Assembly (NCBI RefSeq): GCF_023509825.1
Contig: NZ_JAKQXY010000002.1
Span: forward strand, 1 to 64,000
Reading direction: 5' to 3'
DNA length: 64,000 bases
Origin: Spiroplasma attinicola
Lineage (GTDB): Bacteria > Bacillota_I > Bacilli_A > Mycoplasmatales > VBWQ01
Shown: positions 26,701 to 40,487 of the stretch, piece after piece
Position numbering within the stretch: the first letter of the stretch is position 1
How the letters are laid out: the number at the start of each line of letters is the position of its first letter
Translations under genes and position numbers: made by a program
The notes under the pieces: model-generated
Seen by the model: the letters and a program-made list of their open reading frames with translations, nothing else
Told to the model about the DNA's origin: nothing
Database searches by the model: none

Positions 26701-27486
26701 GGAAATAAAGGTGTTATTTCAAAAGTATTACCAGTTGAAGATATGCCATTCTTAGCTGATGGAACACCAATTGATATTATGTTAAATCCTTTGGGAGTAC
26801 CTTCAAGAATGAATATCGGTCAAATTTTAGAATTACATTTAGGAATGGCAGCAAAAACTTTAGGAATTAAAGTTGCTACTCCAGTTTTTGATGGTCTAAA
26901 AAATGATGATTTACTTAATATTATGAAAGAAGCCAAATTTAATGGTTTTGATAAAGTTGATCTTTATGATGGAGTAACAGGACAAAAATTTGATAACAAA
27001 ATTTCTGTTGGCGTAATGTATATGTTGAAACTTTCTCACATGGTTGATGATAAATTACATGCGCGAAATGTTGGACCATATTCATTAATTACGCAACAAC
27101 CATTAGGTGGTAAAGCTCAAAATGGTGGTCAAAGATTTGGAGAAATGGAAGTTTGAGCGTTGGAAGCTTATGGTGCTGCTCATACTTTACAAGAAATCTT
27201 AACAATCAAGTCTGATGATATTAAAGGAAGAATTAAAACTTACGAAGCAATTTTACGAGATAAAGAGATTCCAAAATCAGGAATTCCTGAATCATTTAAT
27301 GTTCTAACAAGAGAATTGCAAGGTTTAGGAATTAATGTTAGTTTAATTGATGGCTATGGTAAAGAACAAGAAGTAGTAGCCTATGATGATGAAGTTTCAT
27401 TAGAGGAAAATAACTTCATGGATTACGAAGCACCAGGAGCGATTGTTGAAGCAACAGAAGAAGAAGCCCAAGGCTTTTTCGAATAA
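23704..27486 (+). CDS. rpoB: RNA polymerase subunit beta
   Basis: 1260 aa. The rifampicin region [16 protein letters not shown] is followed by ANKRR: Asn563 (codon 25390-25392) replaces the His of E. coli position 526. [10 protein letters not shown] and [24 protein letters not shown]-type landmarks are present to the C-terminus, so the gene is complete once TGA is read as Trp. GGAG lies 8 bp before the ATG. It is followed by rpoC after 15 bp. Confidence 0.96.
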
Positions 27487-27501
27487 GGGAGGAAGAATAA
27501 G

Positions 27502-31263
<3,762 letters not shown>

Positions 31264-31274
31264 TCATAAATAAG

Positions 31275-31308
31275 AAATCTTAGATATTTATCTAAGATTT
31301 TTTTTATT
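31275..31308 (+). terminator. rpoBC terminator
   Basis: AAATCTTAGAT pairs with ATCTAAGATTT around ATTT, followed by a run of T. Confidence 0.85.
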
Positions 31309-31340
31309 TTTGATGACAAAAGATAACTTTATTTTATCTG

Positions 31341-31395
31341 GTAATTTTTAAAAAAAGCATTATAATAAAAGAAAAAAAAGGGGTATAGGATAGTG
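31341..31395 (+). repeat. Leader repeat, copy 1 (promoter and ribosome site)
   Basis: The 55 bp that contain TATAAT, an A-rich stretch and the ribosome site up to the GTG start of the secreted protein. A near-identical copy (34779-34830) sits in front of no gene, right before a MITE-like element. Confidence 0.7.
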
Positions 31396-32586
31396 AGAAA
31401 GTTTTTGCTTGCTTTTTTAGCAGTAATTCCAGTTTCTAGTGCTACGGCACCAATTGTAAGTTCACAAATAACAAAAGCTAATAATATTCATTATGTTAAT
31501 GAAAATATTTATTTAGATAATAAAAAAAATGAAAGTCAAAACTTATCTAAAAATCAAGATTCTTTTAGTGTTAATGGTGATAATTATCAAACAACTCATA
31601 GAGTTTATATTCATTCTGATTCTGATAAATATTTACCTGAACAAGAAAATACGGTTGATGATATCATTGGCAAAGGTAAAAAAGATACTTGATATGATCA
31701 GTCATTTTCTGGTTTATCATTAGATATTACAAAATATGCTGCTAATAAAACTGAATTTTTAAATAAATATAAATTAGTTAATATTACTTATTCGTATATG
31801 TATAATTTTTGAAATGGAGTGCAACACTGAACTAGTCCGTATCAAAAAAATCCAACAGTTTTAATGTGAAATTATAATTATAATCTAAGAGAAAATGATG
31901 AAATAATTGAAATATTGCAATCAACTGATAAGTCTCATAAAAGTAATGAAAAAGCAAGATTAATTTTAGAAACTTCTTGAAATAATAATATTTTAAATCT
32001 TAATTGAAAATTAGGTGTTTGATATCATTGAGCAACAGGAAGTATTTATGACCATGCTGCGTTTACAAGTTTTACAAATGATTGCTATAGTTTTTTAAAG
32101 TCATCAAATTCTTCTATTTCTAATGTTGAATCAAAAATTGATAATTTTAGTAAACCTTCTGTTATTACTTTACCAAGTAAAGATAAAGTATCAAGTTTAA
32201 ATAATATTGATAGTGAATTAAAAAAAATATCAAAGCAAAAAGAGATTAAAAATTCATTTTTCACATCTGCTTTTGAAGTTATTCAATATTATACTGGCAA
32301 AAAAACTGTAATTATTTCTGGTGATATTTGATTTTTTCAAGTGTCTATGATTGTTAGATGAGATCCATTTTCACATGTTGTTTTAGATTCTAACTTAATA
32401 GTTAATTCTACAGGTATAGAATGTAGTAGGTGATTTGAAATAGAGTCTATTGGTAATTTTTGTCGTATGGTTTATAAAAATAATGTTGGAGTTGAAGATT
32501 ATACTAATTATCAAATTTTTGACCCAAAATTTTCAGGAATTAAATTAACTGGTACAATTGCATTATCATATATTTATTATGCTTAA
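31393..32586 (+). CDS. Secreted protein of unknown function
   Basis: A 397-aa protein with a clear signal peptide (RKFLLAFLAVIPVSSATA, likely cleavage after SATA) and no lipobox Cys. The mature part is rich in Asn, Ser and Trp and has aromatic stretches (WNGVQHWTSPY, WKLGVWYHWATG). I recognise no domain. It resembles in style other spiroplasma-only exported proteins. GTG start with GGGGTATAGG upstream. It has its own promoter (TATAAT in the leader repeat) and terminator. Confidence 0.75.
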
Positions 32587-32608
32587 TAAGAGATAAATTA
32601 TTAGTCTT

Positions 32609-32642
32609 AAAAATCTTACTTTAAAAGTAAGATTTTTTATTT
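32609..32642 (+). terminator. Terminator, repeated at 34738
   Basis: AAATCTTACTT pairs with AAGTAAGATTT, followed by TTTATTTT. The same hairpin recurs after the HNH-like gene, so the ATPase/HNH pair lies between two copies. Confidence 0.85.
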
Positions 32643-32732
32643 TATAAAAAATATATAAAACTTTATCAGAATAGTAATAATTTCTTTATATAATTAATGT
32701 ATTAATTATTTATGTTATTGGAGGAGACTTAT

Positions 32733-34412
32733 ATGAAAGTAAAATACAGTATTAAAAGATTTAGAACAATTGTAGATAGTCAAGATATTGAATTAGATTC
32801 AAATAAAATTAATATTATTTTAGGAGTTAATGGTTCAGGTAAATCTAATATTTTAGATGCGATTAGATGATTTTCGGGAGAAGATATTAAAAATATCGAA
32901 TCAAAAACTACAGAATTTCATCCGTATTTTAATCCAAGTAATGTCTTTTTAGATGTTCCTGAAATTATGTATACTGATGAATTAGATGAAGGTGAAAAGA
33001 AATATGTTTTAGAATCTTTGAAAGAAATAAAAATAAAATTATTTAAGAATGATAATCTTTGTCGTTATTTTGTACAGTATAAGGATTTATATTATAAAAA
33101 TTTAAATGTTACAAAAGATGGATTAACTGATTTAGGAAGAATTAAAGAAGCAATAGTTTCAAAATTTAAAAATTCCTGACCTATAGGATTATTTATTCAA
33201 GAAGAAGAAAATGATTTTAAATATTGAAGATTTGCTACAAGTCCTGAATCTGCTAAAAGAGAAATTAAGAGATCTAAAGAAAATGATGCAGACAAAGAAT
33301 TATTGTGTAAGGTAATTGATGTATGAATTAATATTGAAAATGTTTTTAAGACAAGGCCAAATATTTTATTTTCCAGTAATTTAGAAGCTGATAATCATAT
33401 TTTATTTGAATATCCAATTTTTGGAGTAAGAAATCCTGAAACTTTGAATCCAACTTTTAGAAATATTTTAAATATGTTAGGCAAAACAACAATTACTGAG
33501 ATTCAAAAAATTATTGATTTATCTAGTTCAACTTCAAATCGACCAACAATTAGAGCTTTAAAAAATAAAATGAATCAAAGATTTAGAGATTGTTTTGCAC
33601 AAATTTTTAATAATTTTACTATGGATACTATTCCTGAAATTGTGATTGATGATAATATGTTTCAAATTATAATTAATGTTAATAATAATAGACATTATGC
33701 TAGTTCAGAAACTACTTATCAGAGTTCAGGGTTTAAAGCTTTTTTATGATTAATTATTATGTTAGAAGTTATCAAATTTTGAGATGATACAAAACTTGGC
33801 AGAACAATTTTAGTAGTTGATGAACCCGATAAAAGTTTACATATTTTATTACAATATGAATTAGCAAAATATTTAGAAACTAATTTTAAAAATCAAAATA
33901 ATGTTTTTATTTTATTAACTTCTCATTCACCTTTTTTAATTCCTAATTTAGAGGAAAATATTTATATTGCTGAAATGAATAAAAACGGTTGTACAAGTAT
34001 AATTAAAGCAAATGATATTAATGATATTAGAAGTAATGGAATTTTTCCATTAATTACATTATTTCATATGAAAAAATTAAAAGAAGAATTATCTATTGAT
34101 TTAGACAAAGAAACTATTAGAATTTATTATCAGGATTTAAATAGTGATAAGAATAAAAAAATAGAAGATTTTGTAAAAAGTATAATCTCTAAAAAAATTA
34201 AATATCAATTGATTCCAGTTACTGATAAAGAATCAAAACATTTTTTAAAATTAGGAACAAATGAATTTTTTTCAGTGCATATTTCTAAAGTAAAGGACTT
34301 AAAAGATATGATTGTTAATGATTTTTTTAAAACTAAAAAAGATATTTATTTAACTGATTCATTTATTAAACCTATTTTATCGGATGATATATTAGATGCA
34401 ATGTCTAATTAG
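32733..34412 (+). CDS. OLD-like AAA ATPase, Septu PtuA-type candidate
   Basis: A 559-aa SMC/OLD-type ATPase. Walker A GVNGSGKS (residues 31-38), a signature-like YQSSGFKAF, Walker B LVVDEPDKSLH and the switch LLTSHSPFL are all visible. There is no TOPRIM nuclease domain, so it should need a partner. The next gene encodes an HNH-like small protein, the arrangement of Septu (PtuA ATPase plus PtuB HNH). Strong ribosome site TTGGAGGAG. Four TGA codons or more are Trp. Confidence 0.7.
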
Positions 34413-34462
34413 TAAAATAAAGAAGAAATAAGATTCTTCTTACTCAAGAAGGAATATAAGAA

Positions 34463-34723
34463 ATGTTAAAAAAACTTTTATCATCAAAAGCTAGAAAAAC
34501 TTGAAAAAATTCATATGATTGTGATTGTGGATCTCAGAAAGATGCTAAAAATAAACATAAATTATGTTATTGATGTAAAGTTCCTATGGAATATGGAGCA
34601 TATCAAAGTTGACAACAAGATAATCCTAATTGCTGAAATGTTGAATATTTAATTTCTAAAAGAGATGATGGAACAAATCGAAAAGAGAATGTAACAGGAG
34701 TGCATAAAAGATGTAGCAGATAG
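34463..34723 (+). CDS. 86-aa HNH-like zinc protein
   Basis: Cys pairs CDC (20-22) and CYWC (35-38) lead to WNVEYLISKRDDG and then N76...H81...C84. This follows the HNH pattern (zinc CxxC, a His-rich beta hairpin, Asn, His, then C), but Tyr62 replaces the first catalytic His that the related 85-aa protein at 58210 still has. The pair with the upstream ATPase is 50 bp apart, with AGAAGGA before ATG. It could be an inactive nuclease, a zinc-binding partner, or a variant using another residue. Four in-frame TGA codons are Trp. Confidence 0.6.
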
Positions 34724-34737
34724 TAATTATTAATTTT

Positions 34738-34770
34738 AGAATCTTACTTTAAAAGTAAGATTTTTTTATT
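34738..34770 (+). terminator. Terminator, copy of 32609
   Basis: AATCTTACTT pairs with AAGTAAGATT and runs into seven T residues. Sequence is shared with the terminator of the secreted-protein gene. Confidence 0.8.
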
Positions 34771-34778
34771 TTATTAAT

Positions 34779-34830
34779 GATAATTTTTAAAAAAGCATTA
34801 TAATAAAAGAAAAAAGGGTATAGAATAGTG
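34779..34830 (+). repeat. Leader repeat, copy 2 (orphan promoter)
   Basis: Copy of 31341-31395, including TATAAT, the ribosome site and the GTG start. The coding sequence is missing: the MITE-like element begins at the next base. It marks a lost paralog of the secreted protein. Confidence 0.7.
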
Positions 34831-34900
34831 TGGAATACACCCCAAAAAGTAGACACGAAAATAAAAAGTTATATGAAAATACTTATGGAGGTGGATTCCA
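34831..34900. mobile_element. 70-bp MITE-like element, copy A
   Basis: Begins TGGAATACACCCC and ends GGAGGTGGATTCCA, which are imperfect inverted repeats of about 13 bp. It is about 90 percent identical to 51091-51159. It encodes nothing and probably derives from the two ends of a longer IS. Confidence 0.7.
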
Positions 34901-35007
34901 GTCAATAAAACTTATCTTTTTTATTTAATTTTGGTAAGAAAAAGTTTTTATGCAATTTTTAGAATTAATTGATATAATAAGTTAAATAAAAAAGGGAGGT
35001 ATTTTTT

Positions 35008-35439
35008 ATGAAATTGAGAAATTTATTAACAAGCTTAACAGCTTTAGGTTTAATTACGGTTGCTGCAGTAAGTGCGACAACTCATGAAAAAATTGCAACA
35101 GTTACTGTTGATAAAGATGCTATTAATTTAGGTACACAAGATTTTAGAATTGATATTGGTTCTTTTGTTACTGAAGAAAATAGTAAATTAAATTTAGTAG
35201 GTGTTGATACTAACTCAACAGATGCTCAAATTACTAAAGCTATTATTAAAGCAGTAGCTGTTCTTGGAACTGACATTATGCATTTTCCAGTGTCTGAAGC
35301 TTTAATTAGTCCTCATATTAATATTATCCTTGATAGTAATGCTCCCCATACAAGTGCTATTGTCGCAGCAAAAGATGGTGATTTGTTAATCAAAGGTTCA
35401 GCAGCTGTTACTTTTACATTAAAGGATGCTAATAAATAA
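35008..35439 (+). CDS. Spiralin-like secreted protein
   Basis: A 143-aa protein with a signal peptide (about residues 1-23, LITVAAVSA then TTHEK) and a beta-rich, Thr/Val/Ala-rich mature part ending GSAAVTFTLKDANK. The composition and size resemble spiralin-type surface proteins, but there is no lipobox Cys, so it would be secreted rather than lipid-anchored. No Trp or Cys. Strong ribosome site AGGGAGGT; TATAAT near 34974. Similarity to spiralin is an impression, not a motif match. Confidence 0.6.
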   Translation: MKLRNLLTSLTALGLITVAAVSATTHEKIATVTVDKDAINLGTQDFRIDIGSFVTEENSKLNLVGVDTNSTDAQITKAIIKAVAVLGTDIMHFPVSEALISPHINIILDSNAPHTSAIVAAKDGDLLIKGSAAVTFTLKDANK

Positions 35440-35460
35440 AGATTAAAAATAGCAACAAAA

Positions 35461-35490
35461 AAATGAGTTCAATTGAATGAACTCATTTTT
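35461..35490. terminator. Convergent terminator, twin of 25-66
   Basis: AAATGAGTTCA pairs with TGAACTCATTT, flanked by A and T runs, so it can serve both the secreted-protein gene and the GNAT gene that converges on it. Confidence 0.85.
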
Positions 35491-35495
35491 TATTA

Positions 35496-35924
35496 TTATA
35501 AAGTTTTTTTCATTAAATAATGTTCAATATTTGCTTCCATAAATGGTTTAGAACAAACTTGATAACCTAGTTTTTGATAAAAGTCTAGGACTGTGGTTTG
35601 AGCACCTAAAACTGCTTCTTTAAATCCTTGACTTTTTGCTGCTTGTTCAGCAAAATTAATTAAATTTTCACCAATTTTTAAACCACGATAAGCTTTTAAA
35701 ACACAAACTCGTTCAATTTTAACTTTATTGTCGGCATAGACTCTTGTTCTGCAAGTTGCAATTGGCTGGTTTTTCTTATTATAAGCTAGAAAATGAGTTG
35801 CTTCGGTTTCATATTGATCATTTTCTTCTGATAAAGGCACTTTTTGTTCATTAATGAAAACAATTTCTCTAACTTTTAAAGCTTGATTTAACATCTTTTG
35901 ATTGTTAACTATTTTAATTTTCAT
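35496..35924 (-). CDS. GNAT family N-acetyltransferase
   Basis: A 142-aa GNAT fold protein. Acetyl-CoA binding motif A is seen as ERVCVLKAYRGLKIGENL (the R/Q-x-x-G-x-G/A loop), followed by VLDFYQKLGYQV, the usual end of the domain. The N-terminus (VREIVFINEQKVP) is like the ElaA-type subgroup. Substrate unknown. ATG 35924 is preceded on its strand by GGGGAGAAA. Confidence 0.85.
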   Translation of the reverse strand: MKIKIVNNQKMLNQALKVREIVFINEQKVPLSEENDQYETEATHFLAYNKKNQPIATCRTRVYADNKVKIERVCVLKAYRGLKIGENLINFAEQAAKSQGFKEAVLGAQTTVLDFYQKLGYQVCSKPFMEANIEHYLMKKTL

Positions 35925-36059
35925 TGATTTTTTTCTCCCCTAGAATATTAGTTTCCATAATATTTATTTTATCGTATTTTTTAAAATTTGATTGAGAATT
36001 TTAAATAACTAATGGTAAAATTAAGGTAAATAATACTAAAAAATATAAAGGAGTTATCA

Positions 36060-37058
36060 ATGAAAGTATTATGTTATGGTATTCAAGAAGCAGAAAAACC
36101 AATTTTTGAGCAAAATAATAAGAATTATAACTTTAAATTATCATTTACTAATGAATTATTAAATGATGAAAATGTTAATAAAGTAAAAGGTTATGATGCT
36201 TTAATTTTATTTGTTAATTGTGATGCTAGTGCTGATAATTTAAAAAAGATTAAAGAATTAGGAATTAAATATATTGTTACTAGAACTGCTGGCTTTAATC
36301 ATATTGATTTAAAAACTGCCAAAGAATTAAATTATGTTATTGGTCGTGTTCCTGGATATTCACCAACAGCAATTGCTTCTTTAGCTTTTAATGGTGGTTT
36401 AAGTTTATTAAGACGAACATCTTATATTTATGAACAAACTAGACAAGGTAATTTTAAAATTGATAGCAATATGTTTGCTAAAGAAACTAAAAATTGTACA
36501 ATTGGAATTTTAGGAACAGGTAAAATTGGTTATGAAACTGCAAAAATGTGAAAAGCATTAGATGCAACAATTATTGCTTATGATCCTTATCCTAATGAAG
36601 CAGCTAAATCATTTTTATCTTATACTACTTTTGATGAAGTTATTGCCAAAAGTGATTTAATTTCAATTCATATGCCTTATTTTAAAGGTGAAAATGATGA
36701 TGTTATTAATGATGAAGTAATTAAAAAAATGAAAAAAGGGACAATTTTAGTTAATGCTGCTCGTTCAGAATTAGTGTCTTTACCAGCTGTTATTAAAGCA
36801 ATTAAAGCAAATCATTTGGAAGGTTATGCAACTGATGTTTTTCCACATGAATCAGAAATTATTAATCATAATTTTAAAGATAAATTCCCAAGTAATTTAA
36901 AATTAATTGAAGAATTAATTGCTTTATATCCTAAAACTTTAATTTCACCTCACGTTGCTTACTTTACTGATGAAGCGATTAAAAATATGTCAGAAATTTC
37001 TTTTGAAAATTTAAAACAATTACAAACAACAGGAACTTGTGATAATCGAATTGATTAA
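36060..37058 (+). CDS. D-2-hydroxyacid dehydrogenase (D-lactate type), copy 1
   Basis: A 332-aa NAD-dependent dehydrogenase. NAD-binding motif GILGTGKIG, then NAARSELV (catalytic Arg) and SPHVAYFT (catalytic His) match D-lactate dehydrogenases. It is a diverged paralog of the gene at 38058: ASLAFNGG replaces the usual SELAVA-type segment before the cofactor domain. It would reduce pyruvate or another 2-oxo acid to recycle NADH. AAGGAG lies upstream of the ATG. Confidence 0.85.
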
Positions 37059-37090
37059 AATTTATTTTTAATTTTAAATTATTAGCAAAA

Positions 37091-37120
37091 AAGTCACCCT
37101 ATATTCAAGGGTGATTTTAA
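37091..37120 (+). terminator. Terminator
   Basis: GTCACCCT pairs with AGGGTGAT and is followed by TTT; it ends the first dehydrogenase gene. Confidence 0.7.
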
Positions 37121-37235
37121 TTATTATTTTAATTAACATTGAACTTAACCTTTTTAAATTTAACGATTTTTAATAATTTTTAGTATAATGATATTATTAT
37201 TTGTCATATTTAAAGAAAAAGAAAGTAGGATCGTA

Positions 37236-38006
37236 ATGTCTTCAGAAAATGATTATTGTGTCATTGGTTTAGGAAAGTTTGGAATGTCAGTTGTAAGAAC
37301 TTTAGAAGATTTAGGTAAGGTTTGTTTAGCAATTGACAAAAATGAAGATCGAGTTCAATTAGCTGCTAATGTTGCTAGTGAAGTTTTAATTTTGGATTCA
37401 ACTAATCGTGATGCTTTAGAAGATGCTGGGATTCATAAAATTAAAAATATTATTATTGCTGTTGGTTCAGATTTAGCAGCTTCGGTTGTTACTGCTGTGC
37501 AAATTTTAGCATTACAAAAAGAATATAATGATGGCGAAGAAATTAATATTGTTGCTAAGGCAGTTGATAGTACTCATCAGTTATTATTAGAAGCAATTGG
37601 AATTAGTAATATTATTTTACCGGAACTAGAAGCTGGTAAAAGGGCAGCTTATCGAGCAATTTGAAAGTTAGGATTAGATTTAACTACTGTTGATCAAAAA
37701 CATTCAATTGCTCATGTTATTTTGAAGAATGTTCGCTTAACTAATCGTAAGTTAGAGAATTTGCAAATTCCTGTTAATTATAATATTAATTTGATTGCGA
37801 TTAAGCGTGATAATCGTGTTATTATTCCCCGAAGCGATGAAAAACTATTCTTGAATGATGAAGTGCTTTTTATTGGGGCAAATGAAAATATTGTTAAAGT
37901 TTATAATGAATTTAGTTTAAGTAATACAACAATGCCATCAAAATCATCAAAATCTAGTAAGAAGCAAAAAAGTAAAAAAGGTTTTTGAGGCAGAAAACGA
38001 CCTTAA
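37236..38006 (+). CDS. KtrA/TrkA-type potassium uptake regulator
   Basis: A 256-aa cytosolic RCK protein. The N-terminal Rossmann fold starts YCVIGLGKFGMS and continues to the acidic residue in CLAIDKNEDR; a C-terminal TrkA_C domain follows (NYNINLIAIKR to DEVLFIG), and a Lys/Ser-rich tail ends it. It would gate a KtrB-type K+ channel in response to nucleotides. ATG 37236 was chosen for AGTAGGA upstream; an in-frame ATT-rich extension begins at 37188. The channel partner is not in the window. Confidence 0.88.
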
Positions 38007-38016
38007 AATATGATGA

Positions 38017-38050
38017 AAAAACTGATTTATTTTTAAATCAGTTTTTTATT
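38017..38050. terminator. Convergent terminator
   Basis: AAAACTGATTTA pairs with AAATCAGTTTT; it separates the KtrA-like gene from the converging dehydrogenase. Confidence 0.8.
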
Positions 38051-38057
38051 TATTATC

Positions 38058-39050
38058 TTAAAGTTGATTTAGACAATCACGGTTATTAATTAAATCGTCA
38101 AGGTTTTGGTAACTTATTTCAATCATATTTTTTGTTGCTTCATCAGTATAACTACCAATATGTGGAGTAATAATCACTCTTGGGTATAGTGAATTTAATT
38201 TTTCATAAATTTCAATTGGTAATTTCTGATTTTTAAAGTCTTTAAAGAAGATTTTTCCTTCTTGATTAATTGTATCTAAAGCAGCACCTTTAAGTTTATT
38301 AGTAATTAAAGCTTGATATAGTGCTTCATGATCAATTAATTCACCACGAGCAGCATTAATTAAAAAACTACCATCTTTCATTTTATTAAGAAAATCTTGA
38401 TTAACCATTTTATCATTTTCTCCAGGAATGTAAGGTGTGTGTAAACTTATTAAATCAGATTTTTTCAATAATGTATTTAAATCAGTATATTCTAAAATTG
38501 TTTCATTATTTTTATTAGGATAAATATCATATCCTAAGATTTTTGCACCCATACCTTTGAAAGCTTTGGCAAATTCAATGCCAATTCGACCAGTTCCAAT
38601 AATGCCAATCGTTGAATTTCTAATTTCTTTGGCAAAGATGAAATTATCAACTTTAAAATTTTTATTAGTAGAATTGTTAGCAATATAAAAAGTATTTCGT
38701 AATAAACCAACTGCTAAAGCAACTGCTAGTTCACTAACGGCATTAGGAGAGTATGCTGGTACTCTTGCTACTAAAAAACCTAATGATTTAGCATAGGCAA
38801 CATCAATATGATTAAAACCAACGGTTCTTGTTAAAAGATATTTAACACCATATGATTTTAATTGATTTAAATTTTTTTCATCAGCAATACAATTTGCTCG
38901 TAACATCACAGCATCGCATCCTTTTGCTGTTGCAATATTTTCGTGAGTTAATAATTCTGATTTTAAAATTAGTTGATAATTATATTTTTTATTTAATGAG
39001 TTAAAAAATTCTTGATCAGTTTCGCGAACGCCATAACAAATTATTTTCAT
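38058..39050 (-). CDS. D-2-hydroxyacid dehydrogenase (D-lactate type), copy 2
   Basis: A 330-aa paralog of 36060. NAD motif GIIGTGRIG, catalytic Arg in NAARGELID, and ITPHIGSYT with the catalytic His; AYSPNAVSELAV is closer to the family than copy 1. ATG 39050 has GGAGGAAC upstream; the ATG at 39062 is part of that site. It is transcribed together with the AEC transporter, 32 bp away, which suggests lactate or another hydroxyacid is made here and exported. Confidence 0.9.
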   Translation of the reverse strand: MKIICYGVRETDQEFFNSLNKKYNYQLILKSELLTHENIATAKGCDAVMLRANCIADEKNLNQLKSYGVKYLLTRTVGFNHIDVAYAKSLGFLVARVPAYSPNAVSELAVALAVGLLRNTFYIANNSTNKNFKVDNFIFAKEIRNSTIGIIGTGRIGIEFAKAFKGMGAKILGYDIYPNKNNETILEYTDLNTLLKKSDLISLHTPYIPGENDKMVNQDFLNKMKDGSFLINAARGELIDHEALYQALITNKLKGAALDTINQEGKIFFKDFKNQKLPIEIYEKLNSLYPRVIITPHIGSYTDEATKNMIEISYQNLDDLINNRDCLNQL

Positions 39051-39082
39051 AAGTTCCTCCATTTTAAAATTTATTTAATTTA

Positions 39083-40279
39083 TTAACCAAAAATTGGTAA
39101 TGTTCCAATTGCAGTAACGATAATTACTCAAATTGGTAAGGTAATAATTGCCATTACTGTTGTTACTAATGTTAAATCACTGGCGATTTTTGGTTCTTTG
39201 GCAAAAGCAATTGAATAAGAAACAACGACACTAGCAGGTGGAGTTGCTGTCATAATTACTAATACTCCTAAAGCTGATTGACTTAATTTTCAACCACCTG
39301 TGGCAGATCCAATTCAAGCAATTAACATTGAAATTCCTAAAATAATTAATGGTGCAACAATAATTTTTAAACCTGTTGCATATCAAACTGTTTTAGACTT
39401 CATTGCTTGTTTAAAGTTACCATCTGATAATTGCATCCCAATGGCAATTCATGCTAATGGTGTACAAAGTGCTGCTAAAATTGTTAGGATTTTGGCAATT
39501 GGTGGAAATAATAAATCAATTCGTAATGGTGAAAATGCCTGATCGTTATTAATACCGGACATTTTTATTACTTCAATTCCTGGAATTAATTGTGTTACTC
39601 AAATAATAATTCCAATAAAAGTAGCAATTAAAATTGGGTTTAAAAAGATGTTTTTACATTGAGTTTTTACAGCATTTCTTTTATTAACTAAATAATTTTG
39701 GTAAACTTCTGTTTCTGTTTCTTTATTAGGAATTGCTTTTAGTTTTAATGCTTTTCTTTCACTGAAATTTAATTTTATTTTTGGATTTTTTCTTGTCATA
39801 ATAATAAATGCCAATGAATATAAAAATACACGATAAGGAACATTAAACATATTTCCAATTGCTGAACCATTTGGTTTAAATAATTCAGAAACGATTGGTA
39901 ATCCAAAAAATGTTGTTGAAGCAAAAGCAATACACATTGCTAAAGTATCTTGGATGTCACGATCATATTTAAAGAAAAATAATCGTGTCCCAAAGGCCAT
40001 TAAGGCATAAAAAATAAATCCAATTGCTAAAACAGCAACTTGATTTTTTAATTCGGCAATAGTAATGTTTGTTAAAAATCCTTGTAGTGCTAACGCTGGT
40101 AAACCAATTGTCATAACTAGTTTAATTAGCACTTTATCTCATTCTCTTTTTAAAATGTTTTTTCTTGTTAACAAAAAACCTAAGAAGATAACAAAAATTG
40201 TCGCAACAATGGCACTTCAAAACCCTCAATTTTTTAAAGTTTCTAACACAGCATCATTAATTGATTTTGTTAAAATCAT
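39083..40279 (-). CDS. AEC family transporter (auxin efflux/malate permease type)
   Basis: A 398-aa membrane protein with about 10 helices in two halves. Typical features: LVMTIGLPALAL, FASTTFFGLPIV, and GMQLSDGN plus MTATPPASVVV near the C-terminus. Members move organic acids such as malate or lactate. A hydrophilic loop of about 50 residues (KNPKIKL to KTQCKN) splits the halves. AGAAAGGA precedes ATG. It is upstream of a D-lactate dehydrogenase in the same direction. Confidence 0.85.
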
Positions 40280-40487
40280 AAACTTTATCCTTTCTGATTA
40301 ATTTTAATAACAATCTAATTAATGCCTCTTCTAAACTACCTACCATAGTTATTATATATTGCGATTTAAGTTTTATTTTTAATTTTTTCAAAATCTTTTT
40401 TATTTTTTCCAGCAATGTTATTTTCTTTGTTTTTTTAATAATTTACGATAAAATAATTTTATTAAATCAGAAAAAGGAAAAATAATT

